64,000 bases of DNA from Rhodococcus wratislaviensis (GCF_900455735.1 NZ_UAUI01000022.1:434001-498000), one strand, 5' to 3'; counted from the first letter of the stretch, positions 1-8,517 are shown. Notes: generated from the sequence alone by a model not told the origin. Program-made: numbers and translations.

Positions 1-1
1 C

Positions 2-736
2 ATCGCGCTTGCCGGAACCCTCCCCACCCTCTTCCTCCTGAAGGTCGCACCCCGAAGCAGAAGTACGCAGGGCACGCCAGGCCGGCCGGCCGACGACGGC
101 GACGACTTCGCCACCATCCGCAGGAACCCCCTCTACTGGCGACTGATTCTCACCTTCGGTCTGATGTCGGTCGCCTTCACCGGCCTCGTCCCGTACCTCG
201 TCCCCATGCTTCGGCAGTACGGGATGAGCGTCGGCGGCGCGGCATCGATCGCTTCGATCATGGGACTCGCGGTCATTCTGAGCCGACTGGTGATCGGACT
301 GCTCATCGACATCCTCCGGCCGACCGCGGTCGCAGCCTCGCTCTGCCTTCTGTGCGCCACCGGCGTCGTGCTGTTCGCAGTCGGCGGAGTCGGATTCGCC
401 CCCGTCCTGGCCTTTACGCTGGGATGCATGCTCGGAGCCGAGCTGGATATGGTGGGCTACTTCACCTCCCGGTACTTCGGACTCGCCGCCTTCGGAAAGG
501 CCTATGCGGGCCCCTACATGGCGTTCGTCCTCGGCGGCGGCATCGCGCCCTTGTGGGTCGGTGCCGTGGTGGACCGAACAGGAAGCTACACCGCAGTCCT
601 CTACGTCGTCGCGGCGCTGACGGTGCTGTGCGCCGTGGCCTTCGTTGCCCTGCCGTCCCCGCGGGGACCGAGGCGGGTCACTCCCGACCCTTCCGAAACG
701 AAGCCCACACCCGCCTCCGTCAACGCAGACCTCTGA
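2..736 (+). CDS. MFS transporter, C-terminal part (5' end outside window)
   Basis: The reading frame is open from the first bases of the window, so the N-terminus is missing; 244 residues are visible. About six hydrophobic segments are separated by short basic loops, including an Arg-rich loop after the first visible helix and an RLVIGLLID stretch, typical of the second half of a 12-helix major facilitator. It most resembles the oxalate/formate or monocarboxylate antiporter-like MFS group, but the substrate cannot be read. It lies 39 nt upstream of a fumarylacetoacetate-hydrolase-family gene on the same strand and probably imports the substrate of that catabolic cluster (inference). Confidence 0.8.
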   Translation: MALAGTLPTLFLLKVAPRSRSTQGTPGRPADDGDDFATIRRNPLYWRLILTFGLMSVAFTGLVPYLVPMLRQYGMSVGGAASIASIMGLAVILSRLVIGLLIDILRPTAVAASLCLLCATGVVLFAVGGVGFAPVLAFTLGCMLGAELDMVGYFTSRYFGLAAFGKAYAGPYMAFVLGGGIAPLWVGAVVDRTGSYTAVLYVVAALTVLCAVAFVALPSPRGPRRVTPDPSETKPTPASVNADL

Positions 737-775
737 CCACACACAACAGACAACGCTCCAGGAGAACCTCGTTTC

Positions 776-1657
776 ATGCGTATCGCCAACATCGACAACC
801 GTGCAGCCCTTGTCATCGGAGAAGAGGGTTCCGAGCGAGGCGTCGACATCGCCCACGCCTCCCACGGCCGGTTCGAACCCGAACTGCCCGGCGTCTACCA
901 GGCGTGGGCCGACATCACCGGATGGGCGGCCCAACAGGATCTTTCCGCCTTCGCCGACGAGAGCTTCCCGATCGACCGGTCCCTCCTCCGGGCACCGTCG
1001 CCGGCTCCCCGGCAGGTGTTCGCCGTCGGCCTGAACTACCACGCGCACGCCGCCGAATCCGGATTCGAATCCCCCACCCACCTGCCGCCGGTGTTCACCA
1101 AGTACGCCTCCAGCTTCACCGGCCCCGACACCGACGTCGTGATTCCCGCCGGCGGCAACGTCGACTGGGAGATCGAACTCGTCGCCGTCATCGGCCGCGA
1201 AACCAGCGGAATCGACGAGGCCGACGCCTGGTCCCACGTCGCCGGCCTGACCGCCGGCCAGGACATCTCCGAACGGATCACCCAGACCCGCGGTCCCGCA
1301 CCGCAATTCGGCCTCGGCAAGTCCTACGCCGGGTTCTCCCCACAAGGCCCCTGGCTGGTCACCCCGGACGAGTTCACCAATCCCGACGACCTCGAACTCG
1401 GCTGCACCATCGACGGCGAACAAGTCCAGAAAGGCCGCACCCGGGACCTGATCTTCCCCGTCCCGACGCTGATCGCCGCCCTCTCCCGCACCGTCACCCT
1501 CTACCCGGGAGACGTGATCTTCACCGGCACCCCCGCCGGCGTCGGTGTCGGCCGCAACCCGCAGCGGTTCCTGCAGGCCGGCGAGAAACTCGACAGCTGG
1601 ATCGACGGCATCGGTCAGCTGCACCAGCGGTTCGTCGCCCACCCCGACGCGAAGTAG
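776..1657 (+). CDS. fumarylacetoacetate hydrolase family protein
   Basis: A 293-residue protein with the FAH fold: GLNYHAHA near residue 85, the metal-binding acidic pattern DWEIEL (E132, E134) with D163 in GQDISER, and the terminal FTGTPAGVGVG loop. Family members use Mg2+ or Mn2+ to cleave C-C bonds of 2,4-diketo acids, or act as 2-hydroxyhepta-2,4-dienedioate isomerases/decarboxylases in meta-cleavage pathways. It sits 11 nt upstream of a VOC dioxygenase-like gene, and that pair is the usual arrangement for ring fission followed by side-chain cleavage of an aromatic compound. The exact substrate is not determinable. Confidence 0.88.
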   Translation: MRIANIDNRAALVIGEEGSERGVDIAHASHGRFEPELPGVYQAWADITGWAAQQDLSAFADESFPIDRSLLRAPSPAPRQVFAVGLNYHAHAAESGFESPTHLPPVFTKYASSFTGPDTDVVIPAGGNVDWEIELVAVIGRETSGIDEADAWSHVAGLTAGQDISERITQTRGPAPQFGLGKSYAGFSPQGPWLVTPDEFTNPDDLELGCTIDGEQVQKGRTRDLIFPVPTLIAALSRTVTLYPGDVIFTGTPAGVGVGRNPQRFLQAGEKLDSWIDGIGQLHQRFVAHPDAK

Positions 1658-1668
1658 AGGACGCGATC

Positions 1669-2595
1669 ATGCCACTGCACGGACTGGGCAAGGTCACCCT
1701 CGGCGTCCCCAACGTCGACGACACCATCGCCTACTACACCGATTTCGGTCTCGGGCACCGCGGGGGCGGGGTGTTCGCCACCCGCAACGGCGGCGACCAA
1801 CTCGAGATCGTCCACGCGCCCACGCGTCGACTGGTCGAGTTGACGGTCGCCGCCGACGACCCCGACGACATCGCCGCGATCACGGGGCGGCTGAGCGGGC
1901 TCGGTGTGGCGATCGACCGGAACGGCACGTCCGTCGGTGCCGTCGAACCGGTCACCGGCACCCGGGTGCGGGTCGCAATCCGGCCCCGGATCGTGATCGA
2001 GCCCGCGGTGTTGCCGACGCCGTACAACGGTCCGGGCCGGATCGACCGCTGGGGCCGGGCCCCGTTCCTGACCCGCGCCGAGCCGGTGCGTCCCCGCAAG
2101 CTCGGGCACGCGGTGATCGGGTCCACCGATCTCGAGACGACGATGCGGTTCTTCACCAAGGGCCTGGGCTTCCAGGTCAGCGACTACATGGGCGACAAGG
2201 CGGCGTTCCTGCGCTGCTCGGTCGAGCATCACAACGTGCTCGTCATGTCCGCACCGGTGAACTTCATGCATCACACCAGTTGGCAGGTCGACGACATCGA
2301 CGAGGTCGGGCGCGGCGCCCACGCGATGCTCGATGGCAACCCCGAACGCCACATCTGGGGTCTCGGCCGGCACTATGCCGGCGCGAACTTCTTCTGGTAC
2401 CTCAAGGACCCGGCCGGGAACTTCTCCGAGTACTACTCCGACATGGACACCGTCCCCGAAGACGAACTCTGGAGCCCGGAAGTGCTGCACGGACTTCATG
2501 GCCTCTACGCCTGGGGGCCGCCGCCGCCCCCGTCGTTCCTCGAACCGGACGACCTCGCCGCCCTCATGACCGGGGCACACAGCAGCACGGGGTGA
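1669..2595 (+). CDS. VOC-family, extradiol-dioxygenase-like protein
   Basis: 308 residues forming two vicinal-oxygen-chelate modules. The second module carries the 2-His-1-carboxylate pattern of type I extradiol dioxygenases: H147 in LGHAVIG, H201/H202 in FMHHTSW and E254 in NFSEYYSD, so an Fe(II)-dependent catechol-cleaving activity is plausible. The frame is open much further upstream, but the ATG at 1669 begins the first VOC strand (KVTLGVPNVDDT) and follows the FAH stop by 11 nt, so it is preferred. It probably acts with the FAH-family enzyme in ring cleavage and hydrolysis. A glyoxalase or isomerase role is the alternative. Confidence 0.85.
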   Translation: MPLHGLGKVTLGVPNVDDTIAYYTDFGLGHRGGGVFATRNGGDQLEIVHAPTRRLVELTVAADDPDDIAAITGRLSGLGVAIDRNGTSVGAVEPVTGTRVRVAIRPRIVIEPAVLPTPYNGPGRIDRWGRAPFLTRAEPVRPRKLGHAVIGSTDLETTMRFFTKGLGFQVSDYMGDKAAFLRCSVEHHNVLVMSAPVNFMHHTSWQVDDIDEVGRGAHAMLDGNPERHIWGLGRHYAGANFFWYLKDPAGNFSEYYSDMDTVPEDELWSPEVLHGLHGLYAWGPPPPPSFLEPDDLAALMTGAHSSTG

Positions 2596-2622
2596 CGAGC
2601 CGGTCGCGGGATTCGGTGCCGA

Positions 2623-2844
2623 TTAGATCAGTTCGACGACGGTCCCCAGGTCGTGCACATGCTCGGTGTCCGACGGCCCGGGGGCCGGCGCGATGTCGCC
2701 GCGTGCCGTGTGTGCCATCGATCGTGCCTCGCCCGCGGCGAAGGCAACCGGTACAGCCACGACGACGGACAGGAGGGCAGCTCCCGCGTCGAACGCCAAG
2801 CGCGCGACACCGAAAGCACAGTTCGCCGATTCTCGGATCGTCAT
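2623..2844 (-). CDS. small membrane or exported hypothetical protein
   Basis: 73 residues starting MTIRESANCAFG, with a hydrophobic stretch (about residues 12-31, AALLSVVVAVPVAFAAG) that could be an uncleaved anchor or a signal peptide ending near AFAAG. The C-terminus is polar and acidic. The start is supported by a strong Shine-Dalgarno (GAAGGAAGG) about 6 nt upstream; an upstream Met in the same frame would bury that site. It converges with the VOC gene. Family not recognised. Confidence 0.55.
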   Translation of the reverse strand: MTIRESANCAFGVARLAFDAGAALLSVVVAVPVAFAAGEARSMAHTARGDIAPAPGPSDTEHVHDLGTVVELI

Positions 2845-3113
2845 CGTCCGCCTTCCTTCATCCCAGTCCACAGGACGTAGCGGACCACTCCTTTTGACTT
2901 AACAATTACCCGTTCGACGTTACGAGGGGCCTGCACTACTCGCGAGTACCAAACCGACCAGATCGAATGATTTTGTCGCCGGCCGTCGAATCCGGCGCCG
3001 GAGGCAGCGAAAGACAGGCACGTCTCCGGGTAATTCGGCCGGTGCACCCAGAACGCGCGAGGACCACTCTGTAAGCAGCGACACCACACCGAGTGCACTG
3101 GAGTAACGACGGC

Positions 3114-3518
3114 ATGAACCCACACACCGGGAACCACGGATATCAGCTGGTTCACACGTTCCCCCCGCCTCCGGTGCGGCCGGGGCGCCAGGCACTGCAC
3201 GCCGCCGCATCCAGAATCGGAATCCCGTGCACCCTCGGCGCCGGTGACCACCGCGCCTTCGACAGCTCCGGTCTCGTCCAATGGGCCTACAAGCAGGCCG
3301 GCATACCGGTTCCGCGCACCACCTACGAGCAACTCCGACACGGGACCGCCGTGGACGCGAGCGACCTGCAGCCCGGTGACGTCGTCCTCTTCTACGGGGG
3401 CGGCCACGCGGGGATCTACGCAGGAAACGATATGGTTGTCCACGCACCCGCTCCGGGACGCCCGGTCACGCGAGTAGCCATGAGCTCCATGTCATTTCAC
3501 GCAGCGCGCCGGTACTGA
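3114..3518 (+). CDS. NlpC/P60-fold protein with Ser at the catalytic Cys position
   Basis: 134 residues matching an NlpC/P60 peptidoglycan endopeptidase core: FDSSGLVQWAYKQAG, PRTTYEQ, LQPGDVVLF and GHAGIYAGNDMVVHA. In active enzymes the first motif is DCSGL; here codon AGC at 3264-3266 gives Ser51. The candidate catalytic histidines H98 and H110 are present. There is no signal peptide or transmembrane segment, unlike most cell-wall hydrolases. ATG 3114 is preferred because GGAG lies about 10 nt upstream; ATG 3093 would add seven residues. It may be a pseudo-enzyme, a serine variant or a decayed paralogue. The M. tuberculosis family includes a non-catalytic member (RipD). Confidence 0.72.
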   Translation: MNPHTGNHGYQLVHTFPPPPVRPGRQALHAAASRIGIPCTLGAGDHRAFDSSGLVQWAYKQAGIPVPRTTYEQLRHGTAVDASDLQPGDVVLFYGGGHAGIYAGNDMVVHAPAPGRPVTRVAMSSMSFHAARRY

Positions 3519-3588
3519 CGGCCGAGCAGACCCCCAGCCGACCCCGACAGCGCGACCGGAGGCGCCGACCACCCGCGGAACCGTGGGC

Positions 3589-3930
3589 TCAGTGAGCGGC
3601 GTTGTACGCTTCCTCGATCTCGGCAGGAATACGTCCACGCGTGGACAACTCATACCCCTGCGACGTCGCCCATTCTCGAATTTCCTTCGCCTGGCTACGC
3701 CCCTGAGACGGTGCCACTGCAGGAGTCGGCCGACGCTTCCTTCCACCGACCCGAGTTGCATGTTCGATGTAGTAGTCGAGAGTCTTGTGGAATTCTTTGG
3801 CGTTCTTGACCTTCAGATCGATCTCGTAGTCGACGCCGTCGACAGAGAACGGAATGGTCTCCCCCTTACCGTTCTTGATCGGAGTTCCGTCGATGTCGTC
3901 GATGCGTTCGACAACAACTTTGCGCGCCAC
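3589..3930 (-). CDS. lsr2: Lsr2 family nucleoid-associated protein
   Basis: 113 residues, the normal Lsr2 length. The N-terminal dimerisation domain (residues 1-60) contains FSVDGVDYEIDLKVKNA, followed by a basic linker (VGGRKRRP). The C-terminal DNA-binding domain has IREWATSQGYELSTRGRIPAEI, with the RGR motif (R98-G99-R100) that inserts into the minor groove of AT-rich DNA. Lsr2 bridges DNA and silences AT-rich, often acquired, genes like H-NS. Rhodococcus genomes usually carry more than one copy and this one is isolated, so it may be a paralogue of the principal Lsr2. Confidence 0.93.
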   Translation of the reverse strand: MARKVVVERIDDIDGTPIKNGKGETIPFSVDGVDYEIDLKVKNAKEFHKTLDYYIEHATRVGGRKRRPTPAVAPSQGRSQAKEIREWATSQGYELSTRGRIPAEIEEAYNAAH

Positions 3931-4070
3931 AGTTCCACTCCTTCATCGTCGATAACCCGGGGAACACTACGTCGAAGTATTGTTCACCTGCCAATCCCCG
4001 ACGGAGTTTTCGAACTGCAAACCCGGGTCCGCCTGATTGGAGCACCCCGCTGTCGGGGTATTCGTCGGAC

Positions 4071-4250
4071 ATGACACCGAAGGACGCATCCGGACCGAAG
4101 ACCACGACCACCGACAGCGGCGCCCCGGGCGCGGACAAGGATGTGATGTCCGATCCGGCCGAGGACGACAAGAGTTCGGGCGCCGACTGGAGCGGCGAAG
4201 GTGGCGCGACCCCTGAGGGGCCCGCCACCGACACCGACACCGAGGACTAG
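4071..4250 (+). CDS. small acidic hypothetical protein
   Basis: 59 residues, very rich in Asp, Glu, Gly, Ser and Thr (MTPKDASGPK at the start, TDTDTED at the end), with no hydrophobic segment; probably disordered and cytoplasmic. The ORF ends one base before the stop of the convergent CitMHS gene. The compact frame and typical third-position G+C favour a real gene, but no clear Shine-Dalgarno is visible. Function unknown. Confidence 0.5.
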   Translation: MTPKDASGPKTTTTDSGAPGADKDVMSDPAEDDKSSGADWSGEGGATPEGPATDTDTED

Positions 4251-4251
4251 G

Positions 4252-5655
4252 TCACCAGGGGATCTGCCCGAGGACCACACCGATCACCAGCATCGACAGC
4301 GACACCAGTGCGGCGCGCCACAGCACCTTCTTGTGATGGTCGGCCAGCGGGACACCCGCCAGGGTCACGAGCAGGAGGATGGCCGGGACGAGGGGGCTCT
4401 GCATGTGGAACGTCTGGCCGGTGATGGATGCGCGGGCCATCTCGACCGGCTCGATGCCGTACGTGGCCGCCGTCTCGGCGAGCACGGGCATGATGCCGAA
4501 GTAGAAGGCGTCGTTGCTCATGAAGAACGTGAACGGCAGGCTCAGGATGCCCGTGATGACGGCCAGGTGCGGTCCGAGCGACGCCGGGATGATCTCGAGC
4601 AGCCACTGCGCCATGGCCTCGACCATTCCGGTGCCCTGGAACACGCCGGTGAGCACGGCCGCGGCGAACACCATCGCGACCACGGAGACGATGCTCGACG
4701 AGTGGCGGGTGATCGCTTCCTGCTGTTCCTTGACCCGCGGGAAGTTCACCGTCAGCGCGATCGATGCGGCCACCATGAACAGGACCGGGATCGGCAGCAC
4801 GTCCATCACGAGCACGACGAGGAGCGCCACGGTCACGAGCGCGTTGAACCACAGCAGCTTCGGCCGCAGCGTGGGCCGCTCGGGATCGAGACCGTCGACG
4901 AAGCCCTGGCCGTCGTCCGATCCGGCGTCGCCGGAGCCGCCCCCGGTTCGGGGTGTGTCACCGTTGCCCCCGGATCCGGTCGCGGACCGGCGGAGGCCGG
5001 AGCCTGCGGAGACGAGGAGGCGTTCGTCGGTGAGTTCGAGCGTGCCGATGCGGCGGCGTTCGCTGTAGCCCAGCTGCACGGCGAACAGCAGCACGACGAG
5101 CAGTCCGACCACCAGCGACGGGATCATCGGGACGAACACGTCCGACGGCGAGATTCCCAGCGCCGCGGCGGCCCGGACCGTCGGCCCACCCCAGGGGACG
5201 ATGTTCATCGCGCCGTTCGCCAAGCCGGCGACCACCGTGAGGACGACGGGGCTGACCTTCAACTTCATGTACAGCGGCAGCAGTGCGGACGTCACGATGA
5301 TGAATGTCGTGGATCCGTCGCCGTCCAGCGACACCACCATCGCGAGCACCGCGGTGCCGACGACGAGCCGCATGGGGTCGTTGCGGACGAGCCGGAGGAT
5401 GAGTTTCACCAGCGGGTCGAACAGGCCGACGTCGATCATGATTCCGAAGAAGATGATCGCGAAGAACAGCAACGCGGCTGTCGGTGCCAGCGCCTTGATC
5501 CCGTCGGTGATCATGTCGCCGATGCCGAGGCCCGCCCCGGCCGCGATCCCGAAGGCGACCGGGACCGCGATCAACCCGACCACGGGAGTGGCCCGTTTGG
5601 ACATGATCAAGAACATGAACACGGCCACCATCAGAAAGCCGAGTGCTACCAGCAT
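4252..5655 (-). CDS. CitMHS family citrate/tricarboxylate transporter
   Basis: 467 residues with about 12 hydrophobic helices and a central polar loop (around residues 205-255). Conserved stretches include SLDGDGSTTFIIVTSALLP, ANGAMNIVPWGGPT and FFMSNDAFYFG, as in Bacillus CitM/CitH, which import citrate complexed with Mg2+ or Ca2+ by proton symport. ATG 5655 is chosen because GAGGAG sits 5 nt upstream; the GTG at 5661 overlaps that ribosome-binding site. It stands alone, with no adjacent citrate sensor kinase. Confidence 0.9.
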   Translation of the reverse strand: MLVALGFLMVAVFMFLIMSKRATPVVGLIAVPVAFGIAAGAGLGIGDMITDGIKALAPTAALLFFAIIFFGIMIDVGLFDPLVKLILRLVRNDPMRLVVGTAVLAMVVSLDGDGSTTFIIVTSALLPLYMKLKVSPVVLTVVAGLANGAMNIVPWGGPTVRAAAALGISPSDVFVPMIPSLVVGLLVVLLFAVQLGYSERRRIGTLELTDERLLVSAGSGLRRSATGSGGNGDTPRTGGGSGDAGSDDGQGFVDGLDPERPTLRPKLLWFNALVTVALLVVLVMDVLPIPVLFMVAASIALTVNFPRVKEQQEAITRHSSSIVSVVAMVFAAAVLTGVFQGTGMVEAMAQWLLEIIPASLGPHLAVITGILSLPFTFFMSNDAFYFGIMPVLAETAATYGIEPVEMARASITGQTFHMQSPLVPAILLLVTLAGVPLADHHKKVLWRAALVSLSMLVIGVVLGQIPW

Positions 5656-5775
5656 TGCCACTCCTCGTCCGAACTCGCGTCGTGGTGTGATCGCGATAAC
5701 AGCCAGTGTCGGGGGGAGGGACGCTCACAGTCACTGTTGCGTACTTAGAGAAGGTTGTGTTCTTTGTGGTGGCAA

Positions 5776-7071
5776 CTACGGGCGACCCCGGAGATGTTCG
5801 CGCAGAGTCTCTGTCTCATACTCCGCGCGGAACAGCCCCCGCTTCTGCAGGACGGGGATCACCTCGTCGACGAAGTCGGCGAGGCCATTCGGGTAGAGCG
5901 GCGGCATCAGGTTGAAGCCGTCGGCCCCGCCGCTGCGGAACCACACCTCGATCTCGTCGGCGATCGATTCCGGGGTTCCGATCATGGTGCAGTGTCCGCC
6001 GCCTGCCGCCAGCGTGCCCAGCAGCGACCGCACGGTGGGACGGTCCTTCTCGATGATGCGGAGGATCGTGTCGTACCGGCCCTGCGGCCCGGTGAACTCC
6101 GACAGCGGCGGCAGCGCGGGAACGGGTGCGTCCAAGTCCCAGGCACTGCAGTCCTGCTGGACGAACATCGACAACTGCGCCAGCGACTGTTCGACGGGCA
6201 GGAGCGCGTCGAGTTCCGCCTTCTTCCGCCGGGCCTCCCCGCTGGTCGAGCCGACATAGGTCACGAGACCGGGCATCACGACCACCGCGTCGGCGTCGCG
6301 GCCGGCCGTGCGGATGCGCCGCTTCACGTCGGTGTAGTAGCTCTGTGCGGCCGAGAGGTCGTAGGCGACGGCGTAGATGCCCTCGGCGCACCGGGCGGCC
6401 AGGTCGCGGCCCTGATCGGACGCGCCCGCCTGGAACAGCACGGGACGACCCTGCGGTGAGTGCGGCACGTTCAGCGGACCGTCCACGAGGAAGTGCTTTC
6501 CCCGATGCTCGACCGGCTTCACCTTGGCCGGGTCCGCGAAGATGCCCTCCCGGTCGAGCACGAGCGCATCGGGCTCCCACGAATCCCACAGAGCGAGTGC
6601 CACATCGACGAATTCCGCGGCGCGCGAATAGCGCTCGTCGTGGGGAGGCATCTCCTCGAGTCCGTGATTGCGCGCCTCCGCGTCGAACATGGACGTCACC
6701 ACGTTCCAGCCGACGCGGCCGCCGCTGATGTGGTCGAGCGACGCCAGCATCCGGGCGGCGTGGAACGGTGTGTAGAACGTGGTGGACACCGTCGTCACCA
6801 GTCCGACCCGCTCCGTCGCCCGCGCCATCGCGGACAGCGCGGTGAGCGGTTCGAGGAACCACATGCCTCCGGACGCGGGGTCGCGCACCGAATGCCCGTC
6901 CGCGAAGAACACCGCATCGAGGCAGCCCCGCTCCGCGGTCTGCGCCAACTCCTCGTAGTAGGTGATGTCGCAGAGTCGCTCGACCTGGGACGACGGGTGC
7001 CGCCACGCGGCGCCGTGGTGCCCGCAGCTGTAGAGGAACGCGTTGAAGTGCAGTTGCCGGGCGTCGCTCAT
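5776..7071 (-). CDS. LLM-class flavin-dependent monooxygenase (NtaA/SnaA/DszA type)
   Basis: 431 residues of the bacterial luciferase-like fold, subgroup of nitrilotriacetate, pristinamycin and dibenzothiophene-sulfone monooxygenases: FFADGHSV near residue 56, DHISGGRVGWNVVTS, VKPVEHRGKHFLVDGPLNVP, GRPVLFQAGASDQGRDLAARCAEGIY and GVDGFNLMPP-like (GGADGFNLMPP). These enzymes use FMNH2 from a separate reductase and O2 to oxidise C-N or C-S bonds. It is the second gene of an operon with the SDR (1 nt gap), whose leader carries a TPP riboswitch. That suggests a thiamine- or thiazole-related substrate (inference). No flavin reductase gene is adjacent. Confidence 0.88.
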   Translation of the reverse strand: MSDARQLHFNAFLYSCGHHGAAWRHPSSQVERLCDITYYEELAQTAERGCLDAVFFADGHSVRDPASGGMWFLEPLTALSAMARATERVGLVTTVSTTFYTPFHAARMLASLDHISGGRVGWNVVTSMFDAEARNHGLEEMPPHDERYSRAAEFVDVALALWDSWEPDALVLDREGIFADPAKVKPVEHRGKHFLVDGPLNVPHSPQGRPVLFQAGASDQGRDLAARCAEGIYAVAYDLSAAQSYYTDVKRRIRTAGRDADAVVVMPGLVTYVGSTSGEARRKKAELDALLPVEQSLAQLSMFVQQDCSAWDLDAPVPALPPLSEFTGPQGRYDTILRIIEKDRPTVRSLLGTLAAGGGHCTMIGTPESIADEIEVWFRSGGADGFNLMPPLYPNGLADFVDEVIPVLQKRGLFRAEYETETLREHLRGRP

Positions 7072-7072
7072 G

Positions 7073-7837
7073 TCAGTCCTTGACCAGTCCGCCGTCGACG
7101 ACGAGGTTCTGGCCGGTCACCGCACGCGACCACGGGGACGCGAAGAACAGCACCGCGTCGGCGAACTCGTCGGGGGTGGTGACCCGCTGCAGCGGGGTGC
7201 TCGCCGCGATGAGGTCGAACACCTCGTCGGGAGTGGCAGCGCTCGCGTCGGTGGTGCGGAGCAGCCCGCCCGAGACCATGTTGACGGTGATGCCGTCGGG
7301 ACCGAGGTCGGAGGCGAGCGTGCGGGTCAGCGACAGCGCCGCCGCCTTGGCTGCCGTGTAGTCGTGGTACGGGACGACCGGGTTCTGGAACAGGTTGGTG
7401 CCGATGTTCACGATCCGGCCGAACCCGAGCGAACGCATGCCCGGCAGCGCGGCCTGCGTCGTGTGCAGTGTCGCCTTCACGCTGCCACGCAGCTGCGCGT
7501 CGAAGGCATCCCACGTGATGACGTCCGCCTTGTCGCGGGCGTCGCCGTTGAAGGAGAAGTCGGCGAGCGCGTTGTTGATCACCGTGGTCACCGGGGAGCC
7601 GAAGTGCTCCTCCGCCGCGGAGAACAGCGCCGCCACCTGTCCGGCATCGGTGACGTCGCCCCGGAGCGCGACCGCACGGTCCGCGCCCAGGGAGGCCGCG
7701 AGTTCCTCGGCCGCCTCCCGGCTGCTCCGGTAGTTCACGATCACCCGCGCGTCCTGCGCCGCGAACGACCGCACGATGGCGGCGCCGAGGCCCCGTCCAC
7801 CGCCGGTCACCAGGACGATCTGCTTGTCGAGCTGCAT
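7073..7837 (-). CDS. SDR oxidoreductase under TPP riboswitch control
   Basis: 254 residues with the Rossmann motif TGGGRGLG (residues 11-18) and the catalytic YTAAK. The usual NNAG is NNAL, and the Ser of the catalytic triad appears to be Thr (IVNIGTN). The C-terminal GQNLVVDGG is typical of FabG-like 3-oxoacyl reductases. ATG 7837 has GGAAGG upstream; longer in-frame starts would run into the riboswitch and are rejected. It is the first gene of the operon with the LLM monooxygenase. Reductase substrate unknown. Confidence 0.87.
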   Translation of the reverse strand: MQLDKQIVLVTGGGRGLGAAIVRSFAAQDARVIVNYRSSREAAEELAASLGADRAVALRGDVTDAGQVAALFSAAEEHFGSPVTTVINNALADFSFNGDARDKADVITWDAFDAQLRGSVKATLHTTQAALPGMRSLGFGRIVNIGTNLFQNPVVPYHDYTAAKAAALSLTRTLASDLGPDGITVNMVSGGLLRTTDASAATPDEVFDLIAASTPLQRVTTPDEFADAVLFFASPWSRAVTGQNLVVDGGLVKD

Positions 7838-7897
7838 GCTGTCACCTTCCGTTCGGTCGGCGACGAGATATCGGATGAGCGCATACGGCCGTCTCCG

Positions 7898-7984
7898 CGA
7901 CATCCCTTCGCCGGCATTACCCAGTTCAGGTTCGACGGGTGTGTTCTCAGCCGTCCGGCTCGTCGCCGGGCAGCACCCCGTGTC
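7898..7984 (-). promoter_or_regulatory. TPP riboswitch (THI element)
   Basis: Read on the minus strand, the segment contains the conserved TPP aptamer blocks in order: CGGGGTGC, GGCTGAGA, ACCCGTCGAACCTGA, CTGGGTAATGCCGGC and GAAGGGA. This covers the pyrimidine-sensing CUGAGA and the diphosphate-binding GCG-AAGGGA parts. It ends about 60 nt before the SDR start codon, so control of translation initiation or of termination in that leader is likely. The gap holds no obvious U-rich terminator. Confidence 0.93.
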
Positions 7985-8026
7985 ACTGGCCAACAGTGTA
8001 AGCACAATCACCGTTTTTGACTCTTG

Positions 8027-8053
8027 GTTGTGCACAACCTAGTTGTGTGCAAC
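8027..8053. promoter_or_regulatory. putative OhrR operator
   Basis: Two adjacent 12-bp elements, GTTGTGCACAAC (8027-8038, perfect palindrome) and GTTGTGTGCAAC (8042-8053, one step from palindromic), separated by CTA. They lie directly before the ohrR start, between ohrR and the divergent SDR-LLM transcript. Position and symmetry fit OhrR autoregulation; occupancy could also touch the divergent promoter. Confidence 0.7.
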
Positions 8054-8062
8054 TATTCAGTG

Positions 8063-8515
8063 GTGACCGACAACCTCGCCCTCGACCGCCAGGTGTGCTT
8101 CGCGCTGTACTCGGCTTCCCGGGCGATGACGGCGAGATACCGGTCGATGCTCGACTCGCTGGGAGTGACCTACCCGCAGTACCTCGTGCTGCTGGTTCTC
8201 TGGGAACAGGACGGTCGCGGAGTACGTGAGATCTGCGACGCCCTCGACCTCGACACCGGCACGCTGTCGCCACTGCTCAAGCGGCTCGAAACCCTGGGCC
8301 TGGTCGAACGCAGGCGCTCGTCCGCCGACGAGCGCCGCGTCGGGATCCACCTCACCGAGAAGGGTGCGGGCCTCCGCGCCGCCGCGGAGGCCATCCCTGC
8401 GGAACTCGCCCAGTCGACGGGAATGGGCATCGACGAACTCGTCGCCCTCCGAAACACCCTGTCGCGGCTCACCGAATCGCTCCACAGCGTCAACACCCCT
8501 ACAGGAGAGAAGTAA
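8063..8515 (+). CDS. ohrR: OhrR, MarR-family organic peroxide sensor
   Basis: 150 residues from GTG 8063. The N-terminus [16 protein letters not shown] contains the conserved peroxide-reactive Cys (C12 from this start), and the winged-helix follows with [24 protein letters not shown]. Oxidation of that Cys by organic hydroperoxide releases the repressor. A TTG at 8024 in frame would lie inside the operator, so 8063 is preferred. The stop is 2 nt before ohr. Confidence 0.9.
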   Translation: MTDNLALDRQVCFALYSASRAMTARYRSMLDSLGVTYPQYLVLLVLWEQDGRGVREICDALDLDTGTLSPLLKRLETLGLVERRRSSADERRVGIHLTEKGAGLRAAAEAIPAELAQSTGMGIDELVALRNTLSRLTESLHSVNTPTGEK

Positions 8516-8517
8516 CC

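Noticed and set aside
352-1668. Long open frame upstream of the VOC gene start in the same frame
   Set aside because: It overlaps the MFS and FAH genes, is Arg/Pro-rich like a shadow of GC-rich coding DNA, and the VOC fold begins at 1669.
2841-3443. 200-codon minus-strand frame over the NlpC/P60 gene
   Set aside because: No family features; the plus strand carries recognisable NlpC/P60 motifs.
4201-5748. 515-codon plus-strand frame opposite the CitMHS gene
   Set aside because: His/Arg/Gln/Asp-rich low-complexity translation typical of an antisense shadow of a membrane protein gene.
7838-8035. N-terminal extension of the SDR gene to 8035
   Set aside because: The extension would cross the TPP riboswitch and the OhrR operator; 7837 has a good Shine-Dalgarno.
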